From contig JAJLPB010000006.1 of assembly GCA_025548565.1 (NCBI GenBank), positions 62,001-126,000 on the forward strand: a DNA stretch of 64,000 nucleotides, given 5' to 3'. Numbering within the stretch: position 1 is the first letter of the stretch; each line of letters opens with the position of its first letter. A model generated the notes under the pieces. It worked only from the letters and a program-made list of their open reading frames with translations. It had not been told where the DNA came from and searched no databases. Positions 49,137-56,873 of the stretch are shown piece after piece. The DNA comes from Rugamonas sp. A1-17. GTDB lineage: Bacteria > Pseudomonadota > Gammaproteobacteria > Burkholderiales > Burkholderiaceae_D. Made by a program: the position numbers and the translations under genes.

Positions 49137-49817
49137 ATGGAAAAGAACAAAATCAAGGTGCAAACCTTCCTGGCCCGGGTGCCGCTGTTTAACTCGATGG
49201 GCGCGGAGGAGTTGGCGCGCATCGCGCTTGGCACCACCGAGGTGCGAGTGGAGCGGGGCGACACCATCTTCCAGCGCGGCGATCCGTGCATCGGCTTTCA
49301 CCAGGTGGTGTATGGCCAGGTCAAGCTCGCGTTCACCTCGCTGGCGGGCTGCGAGAAGGTGATCGAGCTGATCGGCCCCGGCCAGAGCTTCGGCGAGGCG
49401 CTGATGTTCATGGGCAGTCCCTACATCGTCTCGGCCACGGCCACCGAGGACACGCTGCTGCTGCATGTGGCCAAGCCGGCGATCTATCGCGAGATCCACA
49501 ACGATCCCGAATTCGCCTGCAAGATGCTGGCCGGCCTGAGCCAGCGCATGCACAGCCTGATGTGCGACATGGAGTCGTTCTCGCTGCGCTCCGGCACGCA
49601 GCGCGTGGCGGGCTATCTGCTCAAGGAGCTGCCGGAGGAGGAGGGCGGCCAACTTACGCTGCCGGCCACCAAGGCGGTGCTGGCCTCGCGCCTGAACCTG
49701 ACGCCCGAGCATTTCTCGCGCATCCTGGCCGACTTGAGCACGCAGAATATGATCACCTTCAAGGGCCGCAAGGTCCAGGTGCTTGACGTGCCGGCGCTGC
49801 GCCGCTGCGCGGCCTGA
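49137..49817 (+). CDS. Crp/Fnr-family regulator, DNR-like
   Basis: This 226-aa protein has a cyclic-nucleotide-binding-type sensor domain (ERGDTIFQRGDPCIGFHQVV; IGPGQSFGEALMF), a long dimer helix and a winged helix with LASRLNLTPEHFSRILADL. The E-x-x-S-R pattern of the recognition helix is the one that reads TTGAT half-sites. The N-terminal cysteine set of oxygen-sensing FNR is absent, so it belongs to the DNR/NnrR-like group that senses nitric oxide through haem. It probably acts on the boxes before nirK, norB and possibly ubiU. It lies in the hemN operon. Confidence 0.85.
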   Translation: MEKNKIKVQTFLARVPLFNSMGAEELARIALGTTEVRVERGDTIFQRGDPCIGFHQVVYGQVKLAFTSLAGCEKVIELIGPGQSFGEALMFMGSPYIVSATATEDTLLLHVAKPAIYREIHNDPEFACKMLAGLSQRMHSLMCDMESFSLRSGTQRVAGYLLKELPEEEGGQLTLPATKAVLASRLNLTPEHFSRILADLSTQNMITFKGRKVQVLDVPALRRCAA

Positions 49818-49826
49818 GGGACTATC

Positions 49827-50489
49827 ATGGAAGACATCGAAAAATTCATCAGCGGTTTCGGCCGCTTTCAACAGCAGTATTTCAACAACAGCGACAGTCC
49901 GTACGGCACCTTGCGCGCCGGCCAGCGCCCGCGCACGCTGCTGATCGGCTGCTGCGATTCGCGGGTCGATCCGGTGCTGCTGACCGGCAGCGATCCGGGC
50001 GACATTTTTGTAGTGCGCAATATCGCCAACCTGGTGCCGCCGTGTACGCCGACGGCGTCGGCTGGTGTGAGTTCGGCGATCGAATTCGCCGTGTGCGAGC
50101 TGGAGGTGGAGCGGGTGATCGTGCTGGGCCACGCAGGCTGCGGCGGCATCCGTGCCTTGCTGGCACCGCGTCCGGCGCAGCGCGAGACCGATTTCGTCGG
50201 CCAGTGGATGCGCATTGCCCAGCCGGTGGCCGAGCGCGTGCGGCGCGACCTGGCGCATCACAGCAGCGCCGAGCAGCACCACGCTTGCGAGCAGGCCAGC
50301 ATCCTGCTGTCGCTGGACAATCTGCTGACCTATCCGTGGCTGCAGCGCCGCGTCGACGAGGGCAAGCTCAAGCTGCACGGCTGGTACTTCGACCTGCAGA
50401 GCGGCGCGCTGATGGCCTACTCGCCACGCCGCCAGCAATTCCTGCCGCTGGTCTGCCCGCTGAACGCGCGCGACGCGATGGCTGCCTGA
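49827..50489 (+). CDS. can: Beta-class carbonic anhydrase
   Basis: This 220-aa enzyme interconverts carbon dioxide and bicarbonate. Zinc ligands are in IGCCDSRVDP and LGHAGCGGIRALL, with the Asp-Arg dyad intact. It follows the regulator by nine bases, apparently the last gene of narK1-narK2-hemN-dnr-can. Its role there is unclear; bicarbonate supply under anaerobic growth is a guess. A hairpin follows the stop. Confidence 0.92.
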   Translation: MEDIEKFISGFGRFQQQYFNNSDSPYGTLRAGQRPRTLLIGCCDSRVDPVLLTGSDPGDIFVVRNIANLVPPCTPTASAGVSSAIEFAVCELEVERVIVLGHAGCGGIRALLAPRPAQRETDFVGQWMRIAQPVAERVRRDLAHHSSAEQHHACEQASILLSLDNLLTYPWLQRRVDEGKLKLHGWYFDLQSGALMAYSPRRQQFLPLVCPLNARDAMAA

Positions 50490-50507
50490 GCGCGATCGTG
50501 CGCTCAG
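50486..50507 (+). terminator. Hairpin after carbonic anhydrase gene
   Basis: CTGAGCGC-GATCGT-GCGCTCAG forms a perfect 8-bp stem with a 6-base loop beginning at the stop codon. A TTTTT tract occurs about 33 bases later after a GC-rich stretch, so termination is plausible but not of the textbook form. Confidence 0.5.
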
Positions 50508-50551
50508 CCGGACGTCTCGGACCCCGCAGGGGGGACTCCTTTTTGACGGCC

Positions 50552-50721
50552 AGTCTAAATTGTCCGAAACGGGGCGAGTTCGGTCTAAACGGGTCCAGAA
50601 TCGCCGGGACGTGGGATTTTTTAGACTGAATTCGACTTTTGCAGGAAACTCGTAGACCGAATTAGTCCGTCGCCCACGGTAGATTAGACCATCTTGGACA
50701 TTGTGGAGTCGCTGGTAGACC
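50552..50721. repeat. Cluster of TAGAC-type short repeats in a gene-free stretch
   Basis: The stretch 50490-50950 contains no supported gene. Within it, GTCTAAA occurs twice in one orientation (50553, 50583) and TAGACC/TAGACT four times in the other (50622-50720), several followed or preceded by GTCC/GGAC about six bases away. This layout of multiple inverted copies resembles transposon end-binding sites or a multi-site operator. No transposase is near. The rest of the stretch shows nothing further. Confidence 0.4.
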
Positions 50722-50950
50722 GCTGTTGCTGCAGATTGTCAAAGCGCGCTCGGCACTCGGCGGCGCCATGCGTTGCATGCTTCGGCTGTGAACTTGCGAC
50801 TAGCAGATGGCGCCGTTGAAAACCCCGTCACGTATGTGTGCGGCAGGAGCATCTTTTCTTCGATGGCAAATTGAGAACATACGATGAACTGGTTGTTTAC
50901 TTTGCATCATTGCGGTAAAAATAAGTTCGCTCCCGCCGCCAGCAGTTTCG

Positions 50951-51361
50951 TTAGAGGACTTGGGCGCAAAATATGCCAGGGGTGACAATGTGGGTGCGGC
51001 CAAAGTTCCCTCGCTGTAGCAGACCGGCACGACGGTCGCCAGTCACCAGGTAGTCGACGTCGCCAGCGAGTGACATAGCCAGCAAAAACGCGTCGTTTGG
51101 ATCGTCGGCCTCGACGTCCGAAGGAAGGCGATCCAACACAATTGCCCGGTGCAGGTTATTGATCATAGTGCCGACACGATGCGGCTGTAATATCGCTTGA
51201 AACTTCGGATAGTGGCTGGCACGACGCAGTTCGTCCAGCTGAACCTGGGACGTGACCAGCTCGAATTTCGCGGCGCGCCAGGCGCGATAGATTGTGTCTG
51301 GCACACCGCCAGGCGAGATTAGCGCGGAGAGCAATACGTTTGTGTCGAGAACGACTCGCAT
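50951..51361 (-). CDS. PIN-domain toxin, VapC-like
   Basis: This 136-aa protein has the PIN fold: MRVVLDTNVLLSALISPGG with the first Asp, the central Glu in QVQLDELRRA, and DDPNDAFLLAMS and VTGDR with the later acidic residues. It belongs to the group annotated as putative toxin-antitoxin system toxin of the PIN family and should be an RNase. Its ATG overlaps the stop of a small RHH-like gene (ATGA), the normal antitoxin-first order. Confidence 0.85.
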   Translation of the reverse strand: MRVVLDTNVLLSALISPGGVPDTIYRAWRAAKFELVTSQVQLDELRRASHYPKFQAILQPHRVGTMINNLHRAIVLDRLPSDVEADDPNDAFLLAMSLAGDVDYLVTGDRRAGLLQRGNFGRTHIVTPGIFCAQVL

Positions 51362-51600
51362 CAATGGTTACTTGCCCATTGCACTGCTTCATCAACGATG
51401 GCATTCAATTCAGCCTCACCCACGCTGGCATTGGCCACCTTCACCTGTGCCGCGGTCAGTTCCAGGATGCGAGCCCGTACTGCGTCTTCGATGAAGCGGG
51501 ATAAGTCACCTTTACGACCACCGCCTTGGCTTGCGAGGTACATACGAAGCGATTGATCGGTGTCCTGTGATACTGCGATATTCCAGCGTACTTGGCTCAT
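51361..51600 (-). CDS. Ribbon-helix-helix-type antitoxin
   Basis: This 79-aa protein starts MSQVRWNIAVSQDTDQSLRM and continues with RKGDLSRFIEDAVRARIL, a CopG/MetJ-like ribbon-helix-helix pattern. It precedes and overlaps the PIN toxin gene, so it is the likely antitoxin and autoregulator. The ATG at 51600 is used; earlier in-frame codons lack a ribosome site. Confidence 0.75.
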   Translation of the reverse strand: MSQVRWNIAVSQDTDQSLRMYLASQGGGRKGDLSRFIEDAVRARILELTAAQVKVANASVGEAELNAIVDEAVQWASNH

Positions 51601-51695
51601 AATTCTTCCAGCGTTAGGTGTTTGAGTGTTTATACGCCAGGATAAGAGCAAGTTCAAGATCGTCCGCCGACGGATCGCAACGAGCCCTTGCGCGG

Positions 51696-51938
51696 CTATG
51701 ATTTGTCAGCAGCCGGAGGCTTGACTTCATCGGCGGGCGGAGGATTAGCCTCATCAACTGGCTGCGCATCCTGCGCATTCAAGCCGAAGGTGTTCCAATC
51801 CTCACCGAACAATTCAACCGGATGCTGCGTGCGGTCCGAGCCGTTCCCGCAAATCATATTGTTTGCGGGGCAGTAGCGGTCGCAGCCCCAGCAGATCAGC
51901 TCGGGCTTGGCTGGATGTATCGGGAAGATTTTGGCCAT
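51696..51938 (-). CDS. DUF3079-type small cysteine-containing protein
   Basis: This 80-aa protein begins MAKIFPIHPAKPELICWGCD and has CxxC then RYCPANNMICGNGSDRT and HPVELFGEDW, a pattern I recognise as DUF3079. Four cysteines could bind zinc. The tail is Pro/Ala/Asp-rich. The function is unknown. It is one base from the end of the next upstream gene on the same strand, suggesting co-transcription. Confidence 0.65.
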   Translation of the reverse strand: MAKIFPIHPAKPELICWGCDRYCPANNMICGNGSDRTQHPVELFGEDWNTFGLNAQDAQPVDEANPPPADEVKPPAADKS

Positions 51939-51939
51939 G

Positions 51940-52326
51940 TCAGGCGTAACTCATTAAATCGCCGCTGCGGTCGAACGCCAGGAAGCGGTCCATCTGGCCT
52001 TGCTGGATGGCGCCCAGCATCTTGTTCAACGCGGCGTCGGTTTGTTGCGGATCGGGCAGGCGCCCCTGCTTGCCGGACAGCGTGGTGATCAGCAGTACAT
52101 CCCATGGCTGGCCCATGCCTTTGGCTTCCTCGGCCAGGTTGGCAAACGTGTCGAGCTCGCCCACTTGCTTGTCCACGCACATGACTGGTACCAGTGTCGT
52201 GCGGACGGGCGTACCCGGCGTCAGGTCCGGTTCCGGCTCGGCGACGGCGAAGGCTAGCAGCAGGCGCTGCGGTTCCGGCTGCAGGGCGGCGGCGACGAGC
52301 AATTCTTCAAAAGTGGCGATATTCAT
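51940..52326 (-). CDS. Conserved hypothetical protein
   Basis: This 128-aa soluble protein contains QPEPQRLLLAFAVAEPEPD, VPVMCVDKQVGELDTF, LLITTLSGKQGRLP and a terminal RFLAFDRSGDLMSYA. I recall relatives in betaproteobacteria that are sometimes labelled ribonucleotide reductase subunit alpha, but no reductase feature is present and I do not accept that name. It starts at an ATG with GGAAAG before it and is followed directly by the DUF3079 gene. Confidence 0.65.
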   Translation of the reverse strand: MNIATFEELLVAAALQPEPQRLLLAFAVAEPEPDLTPGTPVRTTLVPVMCVDKQVGELDTFANLAEEAKGMGQPWDVLLITTLSGKQGRLPDPQQTDAALNKMLGAIQQGQMDRFLAFDRSGDLMSYA

Positions 52327-52527
52327 ATTCTTTCCTCAATGGTCGGTGATCCAGGTTGTATGTATAACCCGCGCCGGTCCAGCTGCCCATTGCCATGAAT
52401 GACTAGTCGAGGTAGTCAGTTTGCCTTAGATCCGCACCAAAATTCCATGACCCAAGTTAAGGACTCGCGCACCGGCGGCGGCGAATAATGACAGCGTGGC
52501 CCCCATTTCGGCCACGTTGAAAGGACA

Positions 52528-52998
52528 ATGATGATGAGCTTGATCGATCGCCCGGCGTATCTGCTGGCGCTGGCGCTGACGGCCGGCGCGGCCGGCGTGA
52601 TGCTGACGAATTACGGCCCGCACACCGGGCCACTCATGCAGGCGCACGCGGCGCAATGCGATGCGCCGGCGGCCCAGTCCGCTCCGGCAGGACACGCCAT
52701 CGAAGGGCAGATCCGCTACGACAGCGGACTTGTGCTGCGCTTCTGTAGTCTGGATGCCATGTTTGCACAGCTGGGCGCGATGGAGCAGCCGGGCATGGTA
52801 CGCGGCGTGTACGTGCGCGCGGCCGATGGCCGCTGGCTGGCGGCGGCGGGCGCGCGCTACGGCCGCCGCGAGCAGGGCGCGTCTCCATCGCTGCTTGCTT
52901 ACGCCGACAACGCCGCCGAGGCGGAGCACAGCCGCCTGCTCAGCTACCACGAACTGCTGGCCTCCTGCGCCGGCGGCGATTGCGCCCGGGTTAGATGA
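52528..52998 (+). CDS. NosL-like exported or membrane-anchored protein
   Basis: This 156-aa protein has one N-terminal hydrophobic segment (PAYLLALALTAGAAGVMLT), then AAQCDAP, GHAIEGQIRYDSGLVLRFCS with a Cys, and a C-terminal SCAGGDCARV. The GLVLRFCSLDAMF segment resembles the core of NosL copper-binding accessory proteins, but no complete motif is present. Any of three consecutive ATGs (52528-52534) could start it; AAGGA lies before them. It precedes narG by 167 bases and ends beside the CCTAG-type element. Copper handling for NirK is one option. Confidence 0.5.
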   Translation: MMMSLIDRPAYLLALALTAGAAGVMLTNYGPHTGPLMQAHAAQCDAPAAQSAPAGHAIEGQIRYDSGLVLRFCSLDAMFAQLGAMEQPGMVRGVYVRAADGRWLAAAGARYGRREQGASPSLLAYADNAAEAEHSRLLSYHELLASCAGGDCARVR

Positions 52999-53018
52999 AC
53001 TAGTCACTTCGGCGTAGT
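52999..53018. promoter_or_regulatory. CCTAG-type palindrome, narG promoter region
   Basis: ACTAGTC-ACTTCG-GCGTAGT is a degenerate copy of the CCTAGTC-N6-GACTAGG element; its first 13 bases are almost identical to the copy before moaA. A further half-site, CCCTAGTCC, and a NarL-like heptamer TACCCCT overlap at 53018-53029. A TAGACT at 53084 could be the -10 element, putting the palindrome near -87. Confidence 0.5.
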
Positions 53019-53165
53019 ACCCCTAGTCCTTCTCACGCCGCCCAGCCACCTTCTTGCCGATTCACACGAAGCGTTGCCTTCCCTAGACTGCAGTCATCGT
53101 CGAGTCCATGCATGTTGCATGCGACCGCATGCCCGGTTGCCGCCGGGTGCAAGTTAGGAGGCAGC

Positions 53166-56100
53166 ATGAGTCACTTTCTGGATCGCCTGAAGTTCTTCAA
53201 TAAAACGGTATCGACCTTTTCCGACGGCCACGGCGCCGTCGTGCACGAGGATCGCACCTGGGAAAACGCCTACCGCCAACGTTGGCAGCACGATAAAATC
53301 GTGCGCTCCACGCACGGCGTCAACTGTACCGGCTCGTGCAGCTGGAAAGTCTATGTGAAGAACGGGCTGATCACCTGGGAAACGCAACAAACCGATTATC
53401 CACGCACCCGTCCCGACCTGCCGAACCACGAGCCGCGCGGCTGCCCACGCGGCGCCAGCTATTCGTGGTACGTGTATTCGGCCCAGCGGGTCAAGTACCC
53501 GATGGTGCGTGGCCGCCTGATGGAAATGTGGCGCGAAGCGCGCAAGACCATGGACCCGGTCACCGCCTGGGACTACATCAGCCAGAATCCAGAACGCGCC
53601 GCGCTGTACAAGTCGGTGCGCGGCCTGGGCGGCTTCGTCCGCGCCACCTGGGAGGAAAGCAACGAGATGATCGCCGCCGCCAACGCGCTGACGATCAAGA
53701 AATACGGCCCGGACCGCATCGTCGGCTTCTCGCCGATTCCCGCCATGTCGATGGTCAGCTACGCCGCCGGCACGCGCTACCTGTCGCTGATCGGCGGCGT
53801 GGCGCTGAGCTTCTACGACTGGTACTGCGACTTGCCGCCAGCCAGCCCACAGGTGTGGGGCGAGCAGACCGACGTGCCGGAATCGGCCGACTGGTACAAC
53901 TCGACCTACCTGATGGTGTGGGGCTCGAACGTGCCGATGACCCGTACCCCCGACGCCCACTTCTACACCGAGGTGCGCTACAAGGGAACCAAGACCGTGG
54001 CGGTGTCATCCGACTTCGGCGAGATGGCCAAGTTCGGCGACATCTGGCTGGCGCCGAAGCAGGGCACCGACGCCGCGCTGGCGATGGCGATGGGCCATGT
54101 AATCCTGAAGGAATACCACACCTCGCACCAGTCGGCCTACTTCAAGGAATACGCCAAGCAGTACACCGACTTCCCGATGCTGGTGCTGCTCAAAGAACAG
54201 AACGGCACGCTGGCGCCGGAGTACTTCCTGCGCGCCTCCCACCTGGCCAACAACCTGGACGAGACCAACAACCCTGACTGGAAGACCCTGGTCATCGACG
54301 AGGCCAGCGGCCGTATCGTGGCGCCGGCCGGTTCGATCGGCTTCCGCTGGGGCGAGTCCGGCAAGTGGAACCTGGAAATGAAAGAGGGCGGCAACGGTGC
54401 GCCGGTCGATCCGCTGCTGTCGCTGATCGGCTGCAGCGACGAGGTGCTGCCGGTCGGCTTCGCCTACTTCGGCGGCAAGGACGCCAGCGACCTGCTGATG
54501 CGCAACGTACCGGTCAAGCGCCTGACGCTGGCCGATGGCAGCACCGCGCTGGTCACCACCGTGTTCGACCTGACGATGGCCAACTACGGCATCGACCGTG
54601 GCCTGGGCGGCGGCAACGTCGCCACCAGCTACGAGGACGACGTGCCTTACACCCCGGCCTGGCAAGTCAAGCACACCGGCGTCAAGGCCGCCGATGTGAT
54701 CACCGTGGCGCGCCAGTTCGCCGAGAACGCCGACCAGACCCGTGGCAAGAGCATGGTCATCGTTGGCGCCGCGCTGAACCACTGGTACCACATGGATATG
54801 ACCTATCGCGGCATCATCAACATGCTGATGATGTGCGGCTGCGTCGGCCAATCGGGCGGCGGCTGGGCGCACTACGTGGGCCAGGAAAAGCTGCGTCCGC
54901 AAACCGGCTGGACCCCGCTGGCGTTCGCCCAGGACTGGAACCGTCCGATGCGCCAGATGAACGGCACCTCGTTCTTCTACAACCACACCAGCCAGTGGCG
55001 CCACGAGAAGCTGCACACCGAGGAAATCGCCTCGCCAACCGCCGGCGACGACGTCGCACCGATGACGCTGCTGGACTACAACGCCAAGGCCGAGCGCCTG
55101 GGCTGGCTGCCATCGGCACCGCAGTTGCAAACCAATCCGCTGGAAGTGACCCGCGCCGCGGCTGCCGCTGGCATGAGCCCGGTCGACTACGCGGTCAGCC
55201 AGATCAAGGACAAGAAGCTGGAATTCTCCTGCGACGATCCGGACAATCCAGCCAACTTCCCGCGCAATATGTTCGTGTGGCGCTCCAACATCCTGGGCAG
55301 CTCGGGCAAGGGCCACGAGTACTTCCTGAAGTATTTGCTGGGCACGCAGAATGCGCTGATGAGCGACGAGGAGCACTGCATCAAGCCGCGCGACGTCAAG
55401 GTTCGTCCGGCCGCTGAAGGCAAGCTGGACCTGCTGGTGGTGCTGGACTTCCGCATGTCCACCACCTGCCTGTACGGCGACATCGTGCTGCCGACCGCCA
55501 CCTGGTACGAGAAGGACGACCTGAACACGTCCGACATGCACCCGTTTATCCACCCCTTGTCGGAAGCCGTGCAACCGCTGTGGCAGTCGAAGTCGGACTG
55601 GGAAATCTACAAGGGCATCGCCAAGAAGTTCGAGGAAATCGGCGGCGCCTACCTCGGCACCCAGCAGGATCTGGTGCTGACCCCGTTGATGCACGATACC
55701 CCGGGCGAACTGGGCCAACCGTTCGATCCAAAGGACTGGCGCGCCGGCGAGTGCGAACCGGTGCCGGGCAAGACCATGCCCAACTTCACCGTGATCGAGC
55801 GCGACTACACCAAGATCCACCAGAAGTTCACTTCGATCGGCCCGCTGCTGGAGAAAATCGGCAACGGAGGCAAGGGCATCAGCTGGAAGACCGGCCATGA
55901 GGTCGAAGTCCTGCGCGGCATCAACCGCACGGTGACGGCGCCCGGCATCGCCCACGGCCAGCCGCGCCTGGACACCGCCATCGACGCGGCGGAGATGATC
56001 CTGTCGCTGGCGCCGGAAACCAACGGCCACGTGGCGGTCAAGGCCTGGGATGCGCTGTCCAAGATCACCGGACGCGACCACACCCACCTGGCGCTGCCAC

Positions 56101-56873
56101 GCGAGCACGACAGCATCCGCTTCCGCGACGTGCAGGCCCAGCCGCGCAAGATCATCTCCTCGCCGACCTGGTCGGGCCTGGAGTCGGAAGAAGTCAGCTA
56201 CAACGCCTGCTATACCAACGTGCATGAACTGATCCCCTGGCGCACGCTGACGGGCCGCCAGCAGTTCTACCAGGATCACCGCTGGATGCGTGATTTTGGC
56301 GAGGGGCTGTGCGTGTACAAGCCGGCGATCAACACCAAGACCACGGCGGCCATGCTGGGCGCCCAGCCGAACGGCAACAAGGAAATCGCGCTGAACTTCA
56401 TCACGCCGCACCAGAAGTGGGGTATCCACTCCACCTACTCGGACAACCTGCGCATGCTCACGCTGTCGCGTGGCGGCCCGCACGTGTGGCTGTCGGAGAC
56501 CGACGCCAAGGCGGCCGGCATCGTCGACAACGACTGGATCGAGGTGTTCAATGTCAACGGTACGCTGACCGCCCGCGCTATCGTCAGCCAGCGGGTGCCG
56601 GAAGGGATGACGCTGATGTACCACGCACAGGAAAAAATCATCAACGTGCCTGGCGCGGAGATGTCGGGCAAGCGGGGCGGTATCCACAACTCGGTGACGC
56701 GCGCCGTCACCAAGCCGACCCACATGATCGGTGGTTACGCGCAGCTGTCGTGGGGCTTCAACTACTACGGCACGGTCGGCTCCAACCGCGATGAATTCGT
56801 GTTGGTGCGCAAGATGAACAAGGTCGACTGGCTGGAAGGTCCGTTGAAAGAACAGACAGGGAGCAAAGCATGA
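53166..56873 (+). CDS. narG: Respiratory nitrate reductase alpha subunit
   Basis: This 1235-aa molybdoenzyme reduces nitrate to nitrite at the cytoplasmic face of the membrane. The FS0 cluster ligands are His50, Cys54, Cys58 and Cys92 (HGVNCTGSCSWK; RGCPRGAS). The molybdenum-ligand region is YLMVWGSNVPMTRTPDAHF. The ATG at 53166 follows a strong AGGAGG and is preferred to one at 53112. Length is that of NarG. The stop overlaps narH by four bases. Co-transcription with narH, narJ and narI is evident. Confidence 0.97.
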   Translation: MSHFLDRLKFFNKTVSTFSDGHGAVVHEDRTWENAYRQRWQHDKIVRSTHGVNCTGSCSWKVYVKNGLITWETQQTDYPRTRPDLPNHEPRGCPRGASYSWYVYSAQRVKYPMVRGRLMEMWREARKTMDPVTAWDYISQNPERAALYKSVRGLGGFVRATWEESNEMIAAANALTIKKYGPDRIVGFSPIPAMSMVSYAAGTRYLSLIGGVALSFYDWYCDLPPASPQVWGEQTDVPESADWYNSTYLMVWGSNVPMTRTPDAHFYTEVRYKGTKTVAVSSDFGEMAKFGDIWLAPKQGTDAALAMAMGHVILKEYHTSHQSAYFKEYAKQYTDFPMLVLLKEQNGTLAPEYFLRASHLANNLDETNNPDWKTLVIDEASGRIVAPAGSIGFRWGESGKWNLEMKEGGNGAPVDPLLSLIGCSDEVLPVGFAYFGGKDASDLLMRNVPVKRLTLADGSTALVTTVFDLTMANYGIDRGLGGGNVATSYEDDVPYTPAWQVKHTGVKAADVITVARQFAENADQTRGKSMVIVGAALNHWYHMDMTYRGIINMLMMCGCVGQSGGGWAHYVGQEKLRPQTGWTPLAFAQDWNRPMRQMNGTSFFYNHTSQWRHEKLHTEEIASPTAGDDVAPMTLLDYNAKAERLGWLPSAPQLQTNPLEVTRAAAAAGMSPVDYAVSQIKDKKLEFSCDDPDNPANFPRNMFVWRSNILGSSGKGHEYFLKYLLGTQNALMSDEEHCIKPRDVKVRPAAEGKLDLLVVLDFRMSTTCLYGDIVLPTATWYEKDDLNTSDMHPFIHPLSEAVQPLWQSKSDWEIYKGIAKKFEEIGGAYLGTQQDLVLTPLMHDTPGELGQPFDPKDWRAGECEPVPGKTMPNFTVIERDYTKIHQKFTSIGPLLEKIGNGGKGISWKTGHEVEVLRGINRTVTAPGIAHGQPRLDTAIDAAEMILSLAPETNGHVAVKAWDALSKITGRDHTHLALPREHDSIRFRDVQAQPRKIISSPTWSGLESEEVSYNACYTNVHELIPWRTLTGRQQFYQDHRWMRDFGEGLCVYKPAINTKTTAAMLGAQPNGNKEIALNFITPHQKWGIHSTYSDNLRMLTLSRGGPHVWLSETDAKAAGIVDNDWIEVFNVNGTLTARAIVSQRVPEGMTLMYHAQEKIINVPGAEMSGKRGGIHNSVTRAVTKPTHMIGGYAQLSWGFNYYGTVGSNRDEFVLVRKMNKVDWLEGPLKEQTGSKA

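Noticed and set aside
51940..52326. Naming this protein a ribonucleotide reductase subunit
   Set aside because: Relatives carry that label in places, but length and sequence show no reductase feature.
52403..52418. ACTAGTCGAGGTAGTCAG near 52.4 kb as a further CCTAG-type site
   Set aside because: The half-sites are only six bases apart and the arms do not match the N10 layout of the four accepted copies.
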